Source: an uncultured Sutterella sp.
GTDB taxonomy: Bacteria > Pseudomonadota > Gammaproteobacteria > Burkholderiales > Burkholderiaceae_F
DNA length: 64,000 nucleotides
Reading direction: 5' to 3'
Assembly (NCBI GenBank): GCA_900543805.1
Contig: UQTE01000009.1
Coordinates: forward strand, 24,684-88,683
Shown: piece after piece, positions 43,521-52,073 of the stretch
How the letters are laid out: every line of letters begins with the position of its first letter
Numbering within the stretch: the first letter of the stretch is position 1
Notes under the pieces: model-generated
What the model was told of the DNA's origin: nothing
Database searches by the model: none
Seen by the model: only the letters and a program-made list of their open reading frames with translations
Program-made: the position numbers and the translations under genes

Positions 43521-44861
43521 TTACCACTCTCCCGAAAGCGCCATGATGACGTTCGTATAGGTGTCGTAGAGCGTCGTGAGGTAGCGCTCGTCGAAGTCGA
43601 CGTTTTCCGTCGTGTGGACGGGCTTGCCGTCGCGCGTCGGCATGGCGCCCACAATGAAGTAGCCGGCCTTGCCGCCGCGTTGCTGAACGCGGCGGAACAT
43701 GACGGTCGCGTCGTCCGAATAGGTGACGGTGAGATGCGGCTGAATGTTGCGGCAGTACCGTGCGCGCTTTGCGCAGACGGTGATGAGCTGGCTCACGCTG
43801 TCGTCGGGGGTGAAGTCGACCGCTTCTCCCACGACGCGGTGCTTCATCTGCACGTCAAAGGCCATCGCCATCCCCGCGCAGCGCTGCACGGCCTCGTGCG
43901 CGAGATAGTCCTTGATCTTTTCGTTCGCGCCGCGCACTTCGATCTGCATCGTGGCGTGCGCCGCCACGACGTTGCGGCCCTCGCCCGCATGGAGGTTTCC
44001 CACGTTCACGCGGGTCATGCCGTCGCCGTGGCGCGGAAGCGCCATGATATTGATCGCGGCGTTGGCGGCGGCCATGAGGGCGTTGCGCCCCGTCTGCGGG
44101 TGCATGCCCGCATGCGAGGGCCGGCCGATGAATTCAAAGTCGATCTTTTCCGTGCAGAGGAACTTGCTCGGCGCCGTATAGACGGTTCCGGGCGGCTGAT
44201 CGAGTCCGAAATGCGCGCAGATGATCGTGTCGACGTCGTCAAGGACGCCCGAGCGCACGAAGGCGTAGGCGCCGCGGGAGCCTTCTTCGGCGGGCTGGAA
44301 GATGAACTTGATCTTCCCCGTGAGGCGCTCCTTGTTCGCGGCGATGAATCGACCGAGTTCGAGGAGGACCGCCTGGTGACCGTCGTGCCCGCAGGCATGC
44401 ATGACGCCGGGGCGCATCGAATGGAAGTTTTCGCGCGCCGGAAGGTGCTCGGGATCCTCGGGTTCGCTCACGTAGAGGGCGTCGAGCTCGGCGCGGATGC
44501 AGACAGTCTTCCCCGGACGTTTCGTGTCGAAAACAGCGACGCACCCCGTGAGACCGCCCATGCGGTCGAGGAGCTGACGGGGCACGCCCTGATCCTTCGC
44601 ATAGAGCTCCGCGTGCTGCGCCTCTTCCGGGTCGCGACCGCGCACGTAGTCGGGCTGAAGGATTTCGCGCCCGACCTTCACTTCAAATCCCAGACCGCTC
44701 AGCACTTCCGCAGCCCGTGCGGTGCTCAGAAATTCGCACCACCCCACTTCCGGCGTCATGTGGATCGCGCGGCGGCGCTCGATCAGATCGCTTTCGTGAA
44801 CGGGGTCCACCCAGTCGGGGAGAAAACCTTCCCGGGGCGTATCGACAACGGAAATCGGCAT
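43521..44861 (-). CDS. M20 peptidase/amidohydrolase, AbgA-like
   Basis: The 446-residue protein starts at the ATG at 44861; an in-frame TTG four codons earlier is less likely. M20 motifs: RRAIHMTPEVGWCEFLSTARA, AELDALYVSEPE, GVMHACGHDGHQAVLLELG, FQPAEEGSRGAYAFV, RPSHAGMHPQTGRNALMAAANAA, and YSDDATVMFRRVQQRGGKAGYFIVGA. The HXTPE-G-W-x-E-F N-terminal segment and length match the AbgA subunit of p-aminobenzoyl-glutamate hydrolase (436), which normally pairs with AbgB; no AbgB gene is adjacent, so the substrate may differ. Confidence 0.87.
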   Translation of the reverse strand: MPISVVDTPREGFLPDWVDPVHESDLIERRRAIHMTPEVGWCEFLSTARAAEVLSGLGFEVKVGREILQPDYVRGRDPEEAQHAELYAKDQGVPRQLLDRMGGLTGCVAVFDTKRPGKTVCIRAELDALYVSEPEDPEHLPARENFHSMRPGVMHACGHDGHQAVLLELGRFIAANKERLTGKIKFIFQPAEEGSRGAYAFVRSGVLDDVDTIICAHFGLDQPPGTVYTAPSKFLCTEKIDFEFIGRPSHAGMHPQTGRNALMAAANAAINIMALPRHGDGMTRVNVGNLHAGEGRNVVAAHATMQIEVRGANEKIKDYLAHEAVQRCAGMAMAFDVQMKHRVVGEAVDFTPDDSVSQLITVCAKRARYCRNIQPHLTVTYSDDATVMFRRVQQRGGKAGYFIVGAMPTRDGKPVHTTENVDFDERYLTTLYDTYTNVIMALSGEW

Positions 44862-44890
44862 GAACGGTCCCAAAAAAATGAATGTTTGCA

Positions 44891-44934
44891 GAAAAAATCC
44901 CCGAAGGCCGCCATGGAGACGGCATCCGGGGATG
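44891..44934 (-). terminator. Intrinsic terminator after the HU gene
   Basis: On the minus strand ATCCCCG pairs with CGGGGAT around an inner GCCG/CGGC stem and is followed by a run of six T. It lies about 50 bases past the HU stop codon. Confidence 0.88.
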
Positions 44935-44982
44935 CTTATTGTACGAGATCGGCGCCTCGTACGGTGTGAGCGATGCAGTCGC

Positions 44983-45255
44983 TTACTTGACGGCTTCCTT
45001 GAAGGAAGCGCCGGCCGTGAACTTCGGGGCCTTGCAGCCCGGGATCTTGATCACGGTGCCCGTCTGGGGATTGCGGCCCGTACGGGGAGCGCGTTCCGTA
45101 AGGCCGAACGTGCCGAAGCCAATGAGGCGAACGCTTTCGCCCTTGGCAACTTCATCGACGACCGTTTCGAGGAAGGCGTCGAGCATGGCGCCGACCTGCG
45201 TCTTGGCAATGTCGGTCTTGGCGGCGATGGCGTCAATAAGTTCCGTCTTGTTCAT
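44983..45255 (-). CDS. hup: Nucleoid-associated DNA-binding protein HU
   Basis: The 90-residue protein starts at the ATG at 45255 behind AAGGAG. It shows [18 protein letters not shown], the beta-arm region with the RNPQTG signature, and a C-terminal helix GASFKEAVK. It binds and bends DNA as a dimer. Monocistronic with its own promoter and terminator. Choice of hupA or hupB is not possible from the sequence. Confidence 0.97.
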   Translation of the reverse strand: MNKTELIDAIAAKTDIAKTQVGAMLDAFLETVVDEVAKGESVRLIGFGTFGLTERAPRTGRNPQTGTVIKIPGCKAPKFTAGASFKEAVK

Positions 45256-45379
45256 TCCAGTAAACTCCTTCGGAGGGACTAAAACATCGACCCTTGATCG
45301 GGAGACGGCCCGATCCAAAGCGCCGTTTGAAGTTTGAATTCGACGCTTTGTGGAACACGGTCTCACAAGGGCTGCAGGG

Positions 45380-45408
45380 ATTGTCGCCAAAAAGTTTGAA
45401 AAAATCAA
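45380..45408 (-). promoter_or_regulatory. Predicted sigma-70 promoter of the HU gene
   Basis: TTGATT (45403-45408) and GACAAT (45380-45385) on the minus strand are separated by 17 bases, about 125 bases upstream of the HU start. Both boxes match the consensus at four of six positions. Confidence 0.45.
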
Positions 45409-45892
45409 GGGTTCCGGATCACGAAAATTCCTTCGCTCTGTTGGAATTTCAGCGTTTACGACGCTTTCCGAGACAGACTAGGATTCCCGAACGGGCTTTT
45501 TAGTTTTCACCTCGGCAGCCGTCCGTCCAAAAGAGCGTACATATGACCAACTCTCGGAAATAATATGCGCATCCCTCGGTTTTCACCGAAGTTCTAAAAC
45601 ACCCCTCAAGGCTTGCGCCGCCCTCCTGCGACCCAAACGCCCCGTCTTCCGGACGAAAGGAAGGCCAAAAACTTTCGTTCGCCTGAAATTGCCTAGGCGC
45701 CCTAAGGATTAGATCTGCGCCACCGTGACTATTTGCTACATTAATGATCTAAAGCAAACCCGCATGTTGCAGATTTTCCTATCCGAACCCCGAAAATCCC
45801 GCCGCAAGGACGCATTACGGTCGCCCTCACCCGCGTCAGCGGGTTTATGCGAAGAGGACTAATCCGCATGTTCAGAGAGATTTCACCCTGTC
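45409..45892. other. Intergenic region without gene
   Basis: Nearly 500 bases with no supported gene on either strand. It contains AT-rich stretches near 45540-45600 and 45720-45790. The promoter for the downstream acetyltransferase is probably here, but I see no convincing pair of boxes and no RNA gene. Confidence 0.4.
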
Positions 45893-46492
45893 ATGCTGAA
45901 GGAAATCCTCAGCGGGACCTTTCGCATGCGGTATGAATTTCTCACATCGACCGAACATGCGCTCTTTGACGCGGCCTTCGATCTTCATGAATTGAGCTTC
46001 CCGCCGGCCCTTCGGCGAAGCCGGGAGAGCTTTGCCCGCGCCTTCTCGGACCCGGACTTCGAGTGCATTGCATTCCGCGAGAGCCAGGCGGTCATGGGCT
46101 ATGCCACGCGGTGGTTTCTTCCGGACGCCGTCTATCTCGAGTCGATCGTGGTCGCCCCGGAATTCCGCGGGCTCGGCCTCGGCAGACAGCATCTGCGCGA
46201 AATCGTCGCGACAAGCCGCAAGCCCGTGGCGGCGCTCGTGGCCGACGAGCTACCGGACGCCCTCGCCTTCTTTCTTAAAAACGGTTTTCACCTGAACGAC
46301 ACGGACGCGGTCGTCCCGCCCTGCCTGCCGGGTGCGGGCAAGGGCCGCTTTGCGCTGGTCACGAGCCCCCGTCTTTGGGACGAAAAAGAAAAGGCGACCG
46401 TCCTTCGGGAGATCGCCCGCAAGCTCTGCCCGGGAACCCAGGCCCAGGAATCCGAGCTCAGCTCGCCCGACGCGGACGCGGCGCGCCCGTAA
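45893..46492 (+). CDS. GNAT family N-acetyltransferase
   Basis: The 199-residue protein has a GNAT core in residues 10-140. A strand (VYLESIVVAPEFRGLGLGRQHLREIV) carries the acetyl-CoA pyrophosphate loop R-G-L-G-L-G-R at about 91-98, followed by the LPDALAFFLKNGFHLND segment typical of the C-terminal half. An alternative start, MRYEFL at 45926, lacks a ribosome site. The last 60 residues are an extension of unknown use. The end overlaps the convergent gene by 35 bases. Substrate unknown. Confidence 0.8.
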   Translation: MLKEILSGTFRMRYEFLTSTEHALFDAAFDLHELSFPPALRRSRESFARAFSDPDFECIAFRESQAVMGYATRWFLPDAVYLESIVVAPEFRGLGLGRQHLREIVATSRKPVAALVADELPDALAFFLKNGFHLNDTDAVVPPCLPGAGKGRFALVTSPRLWDEKEKATVLREIARKLCPGTQAQESELSSPDADAARP

Positions 46493-46991
46493 GCACGAGC
46501 GCCCATTCGGCGGCCAGTCCCTTGAGCTTCTTCTCGAGACGAGCGACGGCTTCCTTGTCGAGGTCCTTCTCCTCGCTCTCGCGCTTCCAGAGGGCGATTT
46601 CCCTGTAAACCGCCTTGTAGTAGGCGAGCACCACGTCCTTTACGGCCTTCACCTGTTCCTCTTCCTTCATGACGGCCGTCACCGGCGTCGACGCGAAGAA
46701 TTCCGGGTGATGCGCCGCGATCTGTTCGAGAAGAAGCGCCCCGGTGAAGGGAATCTTCGTTTCGACCAGCGGATGGTTTCCGTAGAGAACCGCCGCCATG
46801 TTCGCGGCCATGGATTCGTCCGTCTGCGCCGCGGCCCCCTCCGAGATGAGTCCCTTCTGAATGCGGTCGACGTTTGCGAGCACCGTGAAGGCGAGATATT
46901 CGAGCTGTCCTCGAAGACCTTCGGCGTCGAGCACGGGTTTCTTTGCTTCCTCGGTTGCGGACGTATCTTCCACGCGGTTTTCTTCAGTCAT
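46458..46991 (-). CDS. Hypothetical helical protein co-encoded with a hybrid histidine kinase
   Basis: The 177-residue protein starts at the ATG at 46991, which overlaps the end of the kinase gene by 8 bases, so the two are co-translated. Predominantly helical and acidic, no signal or membrane segment; the middle has YLAFTVLANVDRIQKGLISEGAA and the C-terminal third is charged coiled coil. No family recognised. Tight coupling suggests a function linked to the kinase. Confidence 0.7.
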   Translation of the reverse strand: MTEENRVEDTSATEEAKKPVLDAEGLRGQLEYLAFTVLANVDRIQKGLISEGAAAQTDESMAANMAAVLYGNHPLVETKIPFTGALLLEQIAAHHPEFFASTPVTAVMKEEEQVKAVKDVVLAYYKAVYREIALWKRESEEKDLDKEAVARLEKKLKGLAAEWALVLTGAPRPRRAS

Positions 46992-48888
46992 CGTTTTTCT
47001 TTCCTTTGGGTTGCGGACCACTCTGCTGCGACCAGATCGCGGCGAGAATGTCGTCGGTGTCCGCGGGTTTCTGCAAAATCACGGGAAAGCGCGAAAGCGT
47101 CAAGACGCCCGCTTCCCGCATGGACCGGAAGTGCGATTCAATTTCTTCGCGCGCCACGGCCGTGAGCACCACGACCGGAATCGTGCGACCGAGTCTCGCT
47201 TCGACGAGCGCGGCGACCTCCAATCCCGTCATTTCGTCTTCGCCGAGATTGTAGTCGGTGACGAGCGCCGCCACCTCCCCTTCCTTCTCGGAGAGGGCCG
47301 CAAAAAACTCTTCATCCGCCGCGGCCGCGGCGAGCACCGTGGCACCGCGGCTCTCGAAGACGGGAAGAAGCGCGTTTCTCAGAATCGGATTGTCTTCCAC
47401 GAGCGCGATCGTACCGGTGAAGCTTCGCGCCGGATCGCGTACGGGCGCGCACGCCGATTCGACTTTGCGGCGGGGACTCGCCGCCTCGGGAAAACCGAGC
47501 CGAAAGACCGATCCGCGCCCGGGATGCGAATCGATCGTGAGTTCCGCACGGAGCGCCTCGGCGATCCCCCGCACGATCGAAAGTCCGAGCCCGAAGCCGC
47601 TTCCAGGACGGCGCTTGCCGGCTTCGCCCCGATAGAAGGCGTCGAAGATCTTGCTTCGTTCCTCCTTCGTCATGCCGTCGCCGCAGTCGTAAACGCCGAT
47701 GCGCACGAAGCGCTTGCCCTGCAGGACGAGTCGACGCGCGGCCACGACCACTTCGGGACGAGAACTCTTCGGGTTCGAATAGTTGATGGCGTTCGCGACG
47801 AGATTTTTCAGCGCCCGCTCGAGCATCACGGGGTCGGCGTCCACCGCAACGTTCGTCGGAACCGTCCGGAAGACGAGGCCCTTGGCTTTGGCGGCGGGGC
47901 CGAATTCGGCCTCGAGCCGCGTGAAAAGGGAGGCGAGCTCCATGCGCTCGATGTGGGGCTCCTGCCCGCCGAATTCCATCCGGGTCACTTCCAGAACCTG
48001 CTCGACGAGAGTCGAAATCGATTCGCTCGTGAGCGCGAGCTGATCGACGACGGGTTTCGTCGCGGGCATGCACTTTCGCTTCAGGATGTCGAGATAAATC
48101 CCCATCGCCTGAAGGGGTTGTCTGAGGTCGTGGTTGGCCGCCGCAAAGAAACGCGCCCGCCGCTCGCTTTCCTTCTGCGTCGCGCGCCGTGCGTTTTCGG
48201 ATCGCTGCACCTCGATGCGCAGACGCTCGACGAGACGCGTGTTTTCGGCGTCGGCCAAAACGCTCGAGGTGATGAGTTCGTTCAACTTTCGCCCCGAATA
48301 AAGAATGAAGCCCGTCACGAGGACGAGCACCGTCGTGAGAATGACGGAACTCACGCGGTACTGCCCCGCGACCGCCATCGTGAGGGGCGTCATCGAAAGG
48401 AGCGTGAAGGCCGTGAGCGAGGGCATCCAGCAGGAGTACACGGGCCATCCCGCAAACGTCACCGCCACCGTGATCGCGACCGTCATCACCTGCAGAAGTC
48501 CCGAGCCCTGCACGACGAAGAGAATCCCGGTCAAGCCCCAAATGGACCCCGTCACGACGGCGAGCACCGTCCAGCGGCGCACCCAGGCGCGCACGTTTTT
48601 CACGCGCGCGTCGTCGCGCCAGAACTTTCGCACGAAAACGAGCGCGACGATCACCTGCGCCAACCAGATTGCGGTCCAGGAAATCAGAAAGACGCGGCTG
48701 TACTCCGTCTCCCAATACATGAGAACGAGGCTTCCCATCCCGATGATCTGCGCGGCGATCGCGACGGGAAAGAGCCGAAGGCTCCGCAAAATGACGCTCG
48801 AGAGCGTTCTCGCCGTAAGACTTCTCGTGCGCGAAAAGCCGAAGAAGCGCTTCAGAAAGTCGAGCGTAATGGCTTTGGTGAGCGGCAT
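46984..48888 (-). CDS. Hybrid sensor histidine kinase with receiver domain
   Basis: The 634-residue protein has seven hydrophobic helices in residues 30-200 but no large periplasmic loop. A coiled coil (about 205-245) leads to HisKA with the phospho-acceptor His253 in AANHDLRQPLQ. The HATPase_c domain (about 350-475) has VANAINYSNP, YDCGDGM and GSGFGLGLSIV. A C-terminal receiver (about 505-625) has LVEDN, the phospho-acceptor Asp in ALVTDYNLG and the conserved Lys in ILQKP. No separate DNA-binding response regulator is adjacent. The signal is unknown; sensing within the membrane is likely. Confidence 0.93.
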   Translation of the reverse strand: MPLTKAITLDFLKRFFGFSRTRSLTARTLSSVILRSLRLFPVAIAAQIIGMGSLVLMYWETEYSRVFLISWTAIWLAQVIVALVFVRKFWRDDARVKNVRAWVRRWTVLAVVTGSIWGLTGILFVVQGSGLLQVMTVAITVAVTFAGWPVYSCWMPSLTAFTLLSMTPLTMAVAGQYRVSSVILTTVLVLVTGFILYSGRKLNELITSSVLADAENTRLVERLRIEVQRSENARRATQKESERRARFFAAANHDLRQPLQAMGIYLDILKRKCMPATKPVVDQLALTSESISTLVEQVLEVTRMEFGGQEPHIERMELASLFTRLEAEFGPAAKAKGLVFRTVPTNVAVDADPVMLERALKNLVANAINYSNPKSSRPEVVVAARRLVLQGKRFVRIGVYDCGDGMTKEERSKIFDAFYRGEAGKRRPGSGFGLGLSIVRGIAEALRAELTIDSHPGRGSVFRLGFPEAASPRRKVESACAPVRDPARSFTGTIALVEDNPILRNALLPVFESRGATVLAAAAADEEFFAALSEKEGEVAALVTDYNLGEDEMTGLEVAALVEARLGRTIPVVVLTAVAREEIESHFRSMREAGVLTLSRFPVILQKPADTDDILAAIWSQQSGPQPKGKKNDD

Positions 48889-48898
48889 TTCCTGTTCC

Positions 48899-49864
48899 TC
48901 ACTTCGTAAGCGTCACGGCTCGGCCGTCGAACGCGAGCCGAAGCGTCGCCCCGACGGGAAGCGTTTCGCGCCTCGCACCGTGTCCGACGGGAAGACCCGT
49001 AAAGAACCTGAGATCCGGCCGGGTCTTCGCAAAGCGCGCAAGCGCCGTCCCGAAGTCGTAGCCGCCCTGACGGTTCGTCACGCGGTCGGCGCCGAGGAAG
49101 TCCCCGAAGAGAACCGCGCGGCAGCCGTCGAACATCCCGGCCTGGGAGAGATGAAGAAGAGAGCGTTCGATTCGCCAGGCGGGTTCGTTGACGTCTTCCA
49201 GGAAAACGGCGTGGGGACGCCCCGCCAGACGCCGCGTCGGAACGTGAGGCGTCCCGGCAAGAGTCGTGAGCATCGTAAGATTCCCGCCCCAAAGCGTCAG
49301 ATCTTCCGTGAAGGAAGCCGCCTCACCCGACGTCCGTCTCCCCCCTTCTGCGTACGCCGCCTCCGGTACGAAAGAAAAGCGCCAGGCTTCGTTTCGGGGT
49401 CCGAAGGCGGCCGCCGCGCGCGAAAGCGCCCCGAAGGGGTCGCCTTCGATGCGGCGCTCCGGATCGAAGTCGCCGCCCACGGGACCGTGCAGCGTCGTGC
49501 GGCCCGTATGGGTCCAGAGCGCGTTCAAGAGCACCGTCACGTCCGAGTAGCCCGTAAGGAGCGTTCGGCCCGACGCGAGTTCATCCCAGGGAAGATTCGG
49601 GAGCAGGCACTGCGACCCGAAGCCCCCGCGAAGCGCGAGCGCCAGATCGGCCGAGTCGTCGGCGAGCGCCGCGACGGCGTCCGCGAGACGCACTTCGTCG
49701 GAGCCCGCAAAGCGCGTCTCAACGCTTCGCACGGAGGGGAGTTCCCGAAGCGCAAATCCCTTTGCGCGGATGCCCGCAGCAATGCGGTCAAGCCGCACCG
49801 TGTCGAGGGCGTTCTCTTCCGTCAGATATTGGCCGGCGGGAGCAAAAAGGAGAATCTTGTCCAT
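48899..49864 (-). CDS. S66 family LD-carboxypeptidase/MccF-like peptidase
   Basis: The 321-residue protein starts at the ATG at 49864 behind AAGGAA. It shows ILLFAPAGQYLTEENA, the ALRGGFGSQCLLPNL glycine segment, GYSDVTVLLNAL with the nucleophilic Ser, HGPVGGDF, GGNLTMLTTLAGTPHVPTRRLAGRPHAVFLEDVNE with the catalytic Glu, and HGARRETLPVG with the catalytic His. Enzymes of this family trim the terminal D-Ala of murein tetrapeptides or cleave microcin C analogues. No signal peptide. Confidence 0.93.
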   Translation of the reverse strand: MDKILLFAPAGQYLTEENALDTVRLDRIAAGIRAKGFALRELPSVRSVETRFAGSDEVRLADAVAALADDSADLALALRGGFGSQCLLPNLPWDELASGRTLLTGYSDVTVLLNALWTHTGRTTLHGPVGGDFDPERRIEGDPFGALSRAAAAFGPRNEAWRFSFVPEAAYAEGGRRTSGEAASFTEDLTLWGGNLTMLTTLAGTPHVPTRRLAGRPHAVFLEDVNEPAWRIERSLLHLSQAGMFDGCRAVLFGDFLGADRVTNRQGGYDFGTALARFAKTRPDLRFFTGLPVGHGARRETLPVGATLRLAFDGRAVTLTK

Positions 49865-49875
49865 GGCGCGTTCCT

Positions 49876-50805
49876 TCAGCAGCGATCGTCCGCCTCGGCG
49901 GCCGAGCGGCGTTGCGCGAAGAAGTCCTTGAGCAGTTCCGAAGCCTTTTCGGCCTCGACGCCCTTCGTCACGAAGGGTCGGTGATTGAGCTGCGGCAGAT
50001 CGAAAAGCCCGAAGACGCTTCCGAGCGCGCCCGAACGGGGTTCGGCCGCCCCGAAGACAACGCGCTTCACGCGGGCGTTCCACACCGCACCCGCGCACAT
50101 GGGACAGGGTTCGAGCGTCACGTAGAGCGTCGCCTCGGTAAGGCGGTGGTTGCCGAGCACGCGCGCCGCCTCGCGGATCGCGAGCACTTCGGCGTGGGCC
50201 GTCGGATCGCCCGAAGTGAGCGTACGGTTGTGGGCGCGCGCGACGATTTCGCCGTCCACCGCCACGACCGCGCCGACGGGGACTTCTTCGAACGCCCCCG
50301 CCTTTTCGGCTTCCCGAAGGGCCTCCCGCATGAAGCGGCGGTCCTCCTCTTCGTCAACGAGCACGCTCGGACGGTTCACGGCCCGGTTTTTCTCCTGCAG
50401 GGCCGTGCGAACGGCCGCGCGCCGCCGCGCAAGGATTTCGCGGGCGCTTTCGAGTTCGTCCAACAGACGCTCGCGCGTCAACTGCGGGGGACGTTCGACC
50501 CTGTTGCGAAGCGTCTCACCCTCGTCCTCGAGAATCCCGCGATCCAGGGCCGCGTCCAGAAGCGATTCGGCGTCCGTCGCGAGCCAGTCGCCCTCTTCCG
50601 AGAGAAAGCGTTCGGCCTCGGCGAGAAAGGCGTCCCGCGGAGCGTTCGCGCCCGCCGACGAGAGAAACGCGGCGCAAAGAACGATCCGCAGGTCTTCGGG
50701 ATTGGCAAAGAGCCGGTCGAGCGGCAATCCCCGCCGAAGGCTCAGTTCGTTGAAGCGCTCGAGGTCCGGGACGGAAAACGTGGCCGAAAGAGGCAGCTGA
50801 TACAT
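49876..50805 (-). CDS. tadA: tRNA adenosine deaminase TadA with long N-terminal extension
   Basis: The 309-residue protein has TadA at the C-terminus (residues about 150-309): REAEKAGAFEEVPVGAVV, zinc ligand HAEV with the catalytic Glu, TLEPCPMCAGA, and the family C-terminal FGLFDLPQLNHRP. It converts A34 to inosine in tRNA-Arg(ACG). Normal TadA is about 165 residues. The first 150 residues are helical and charged, with no motif I recognise. The ATG at 50805 has no ribosome site, so the true start could be further downstream, but the extension has coding character throughout. Confidence 0.9.
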   Translation of the reverse strand: MYQLPLSATFSVPDLERFNELSLRRGLPLDRLFANPEDLRIVLCAAFLSSAGANAPRDAFLAEAERFLSEEGDWLATDAESLLDAALDRGILEDEGETLRNRVERPPQLTRERLLDELESAREILARRRAAVRTALQEKNRAVNRPSVLVDEEEDRRFMREALREAEKAGAFEEVPVGAVVAVDGEIVARAHNRTLTSGDPTAHAEVLAIREAARVLGNHRLTEATLYVTLEPCPMCAGAVWNARVKRVVFGAAEPRSGALGSVFGLFDLPQLNHRPFVTKGVEAEKASELLKDFFAQRRSAAEADDRC

Positions 50806-50903
50806 GTTGAACAAAAATTGGTGACAACTCGTAGGAATGCACCATTCTACCGAGCCCGCGGCGCCTAGAATGACGGAGTCAAAACTCTTTTCGGAATTCC
50901 GTC

Positions 50904-51335
50904 ATGCCGATCCGCGCCGCAAGCCTTCTTCTCTCCTCCACGCTTCTTCTCGGCACGCTTTTGCCCGCCGGGGCGCAGGCAAGCGCCGCAAGCGACGAAC
51001 TTGCGACCTGTCTCGAGCAAAACATCACCGCACAGGACCGCAAGGTCCTCGTGCAGTGGGCCTACGTAACGCTCTCGAAGACGAGCGCCGCCAAGGAAAT
51101 CCAGACGATCCCCTCCTCCAAGGTGAAGAACGTCGAGGCAAAGGTCGAAAAGACGCTCACGAACCTCGCTCTCAAGCGCTGCCTGAAGCCCGCCGGGCAG
51201 ATTCTTCTGAAGGACCCGAAAAACGGCCTGCAGGACACGCTCGAGACGCTCGCCGTGCGGCTTGCGCGTTCGGAGCTTCAAAAGCGCTCGAACCCCGTTC
51301 TTCCCATCACGATCACGGACCTCCTCCGCAGATAA
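50904..51335 (+). CDS. Secreted hypothetical protein
   Basis: The 143-residue protein has a signal peptide (1-28 ending AQASA) and a helical mature part of about 115 residues with two Cys residues (in ATCLEQN and KRCLKP) that may form a disulfide. No known family. It is followed three bases later by another hypothetical gene. Probably periplasmic. Confidence 0.7.
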   Translation: MPIRAASLLLSSTLLLGTLLPAGAQASAASDELATCLEQNITAQDRKVLVQWAYVTLSKTSAAKEIQTIPSSKVKNVEAKVEKTLTNLALKRCLKPAGQILLKDPKNGLQDTLETLAVRLARSELQKRSNPVLPITITDLLRR

Positions 51336-51338
51336 ACC

Positions 51339-52055
51339 ATGCCCGAAATCCGCGATGCGGACGCCGCGGTCCGCTACATCGTGTCACGCGGCATTCTTCT
51401 CTTTCTCCCCTGCGGCGTGCCCGGGTTTTCACTCTACGAAAACATGGAGCCCGAACTCTTCGAGACGGACGTAAAGTCGCTCAATCCCTGGTACTGGCGC
51501 TTTGAATTTGCATACGAAGACGATCTTTTCTACGGGCAGTTCTTCGACGGACGACTCGGCTTCGTGCGCCGCGACCTCTTTCCCGCCTTCGCCGCCCTGC
51601 GGCGCGGAGGACGCACGACCGAGGCGATGCTGGAGAGCGACGATCTCACGGACGACGCCAAGACTTTCTACCGGGCGCTTCCCGCCTTCGCCGAGTGGAC
51701 GCTTCCCGAAGCCATGACGCGGGTTCCGCCGCTTGAAACCCGACTCGAGACGATCGCGAAGGAACTCCAGACGAAGACCCTGCTCTTCACCTCGGGCTTT
51801 CGCTACAAGCGCAAGAAGACGGGCGAGGAATACGGCTGGCCCGCGTCGCTTTACGCGCGACCCGACGAAGAATTCGACGAACCGCTCGAAGACCTCTTTG
51901 CGCCCCGGGACGAGGCGCTTGCGATCCTTCGTGAGGCGACGGGCTGGAGCGCCTTTGACGAGGCCAACCGACGGCGTCTCGACGAGCTCCTCCTCGGCAA
52001 ACCGAAGAAAATTCGCGCCCGAGGGAAGATCCCCTCGAACGCAAAGAATCGGTAA
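51339..52055 (+). CDS. Hypothetical protein, possible AlkZ-related family
   Basis: The 238-residue soluble protein begins DAAVRYIVSRGILLFLPCGVPGFSLYENM, continues with the aromatic segment WYWRFEFAYEDDLFYGQFFDGRLGFVRRD, and has a basic, Lys/Arg-rich C-terminus (LLLGKPKKIRARG). The N-terminal pattern reminds me of AlkZ-related winged-helix proteins, but I cannot confirm it. It follows a secreted hypothetical protein without a gap, so the two may form an operon. Confidence 0.6.
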   Translation: MPEIRDADAAVRYIVSRGILLFLPCGVPGFSLYENMEPELFETDVKSLNPWYWRFEFAYEDDLFYGQFFDGRLGFVRRDLFPAFAALRRGGRTTEAMLESDDLTDDAKTFYRALPAFAEWTLPEAMTRVPPLETRLETIAKELQTKTLLFTSGFRYKRKKTGEEYGWPASLYARPDEEFDEPLEDLFAPRDEALAILREATGWSAFDEANRRRLDELLLGKPKKIRARGKIPSNAKNR

Positions 52056-52073
52056 GGACTTCGGCCGACAGCC

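Noticed and set aside
45409..45892. Possible small RNA or tRNA gene in the long gap before the acetyltransferase
   Set aside because: No cloverleaf, no terminator with T-run and no paired promoter boxes were found.
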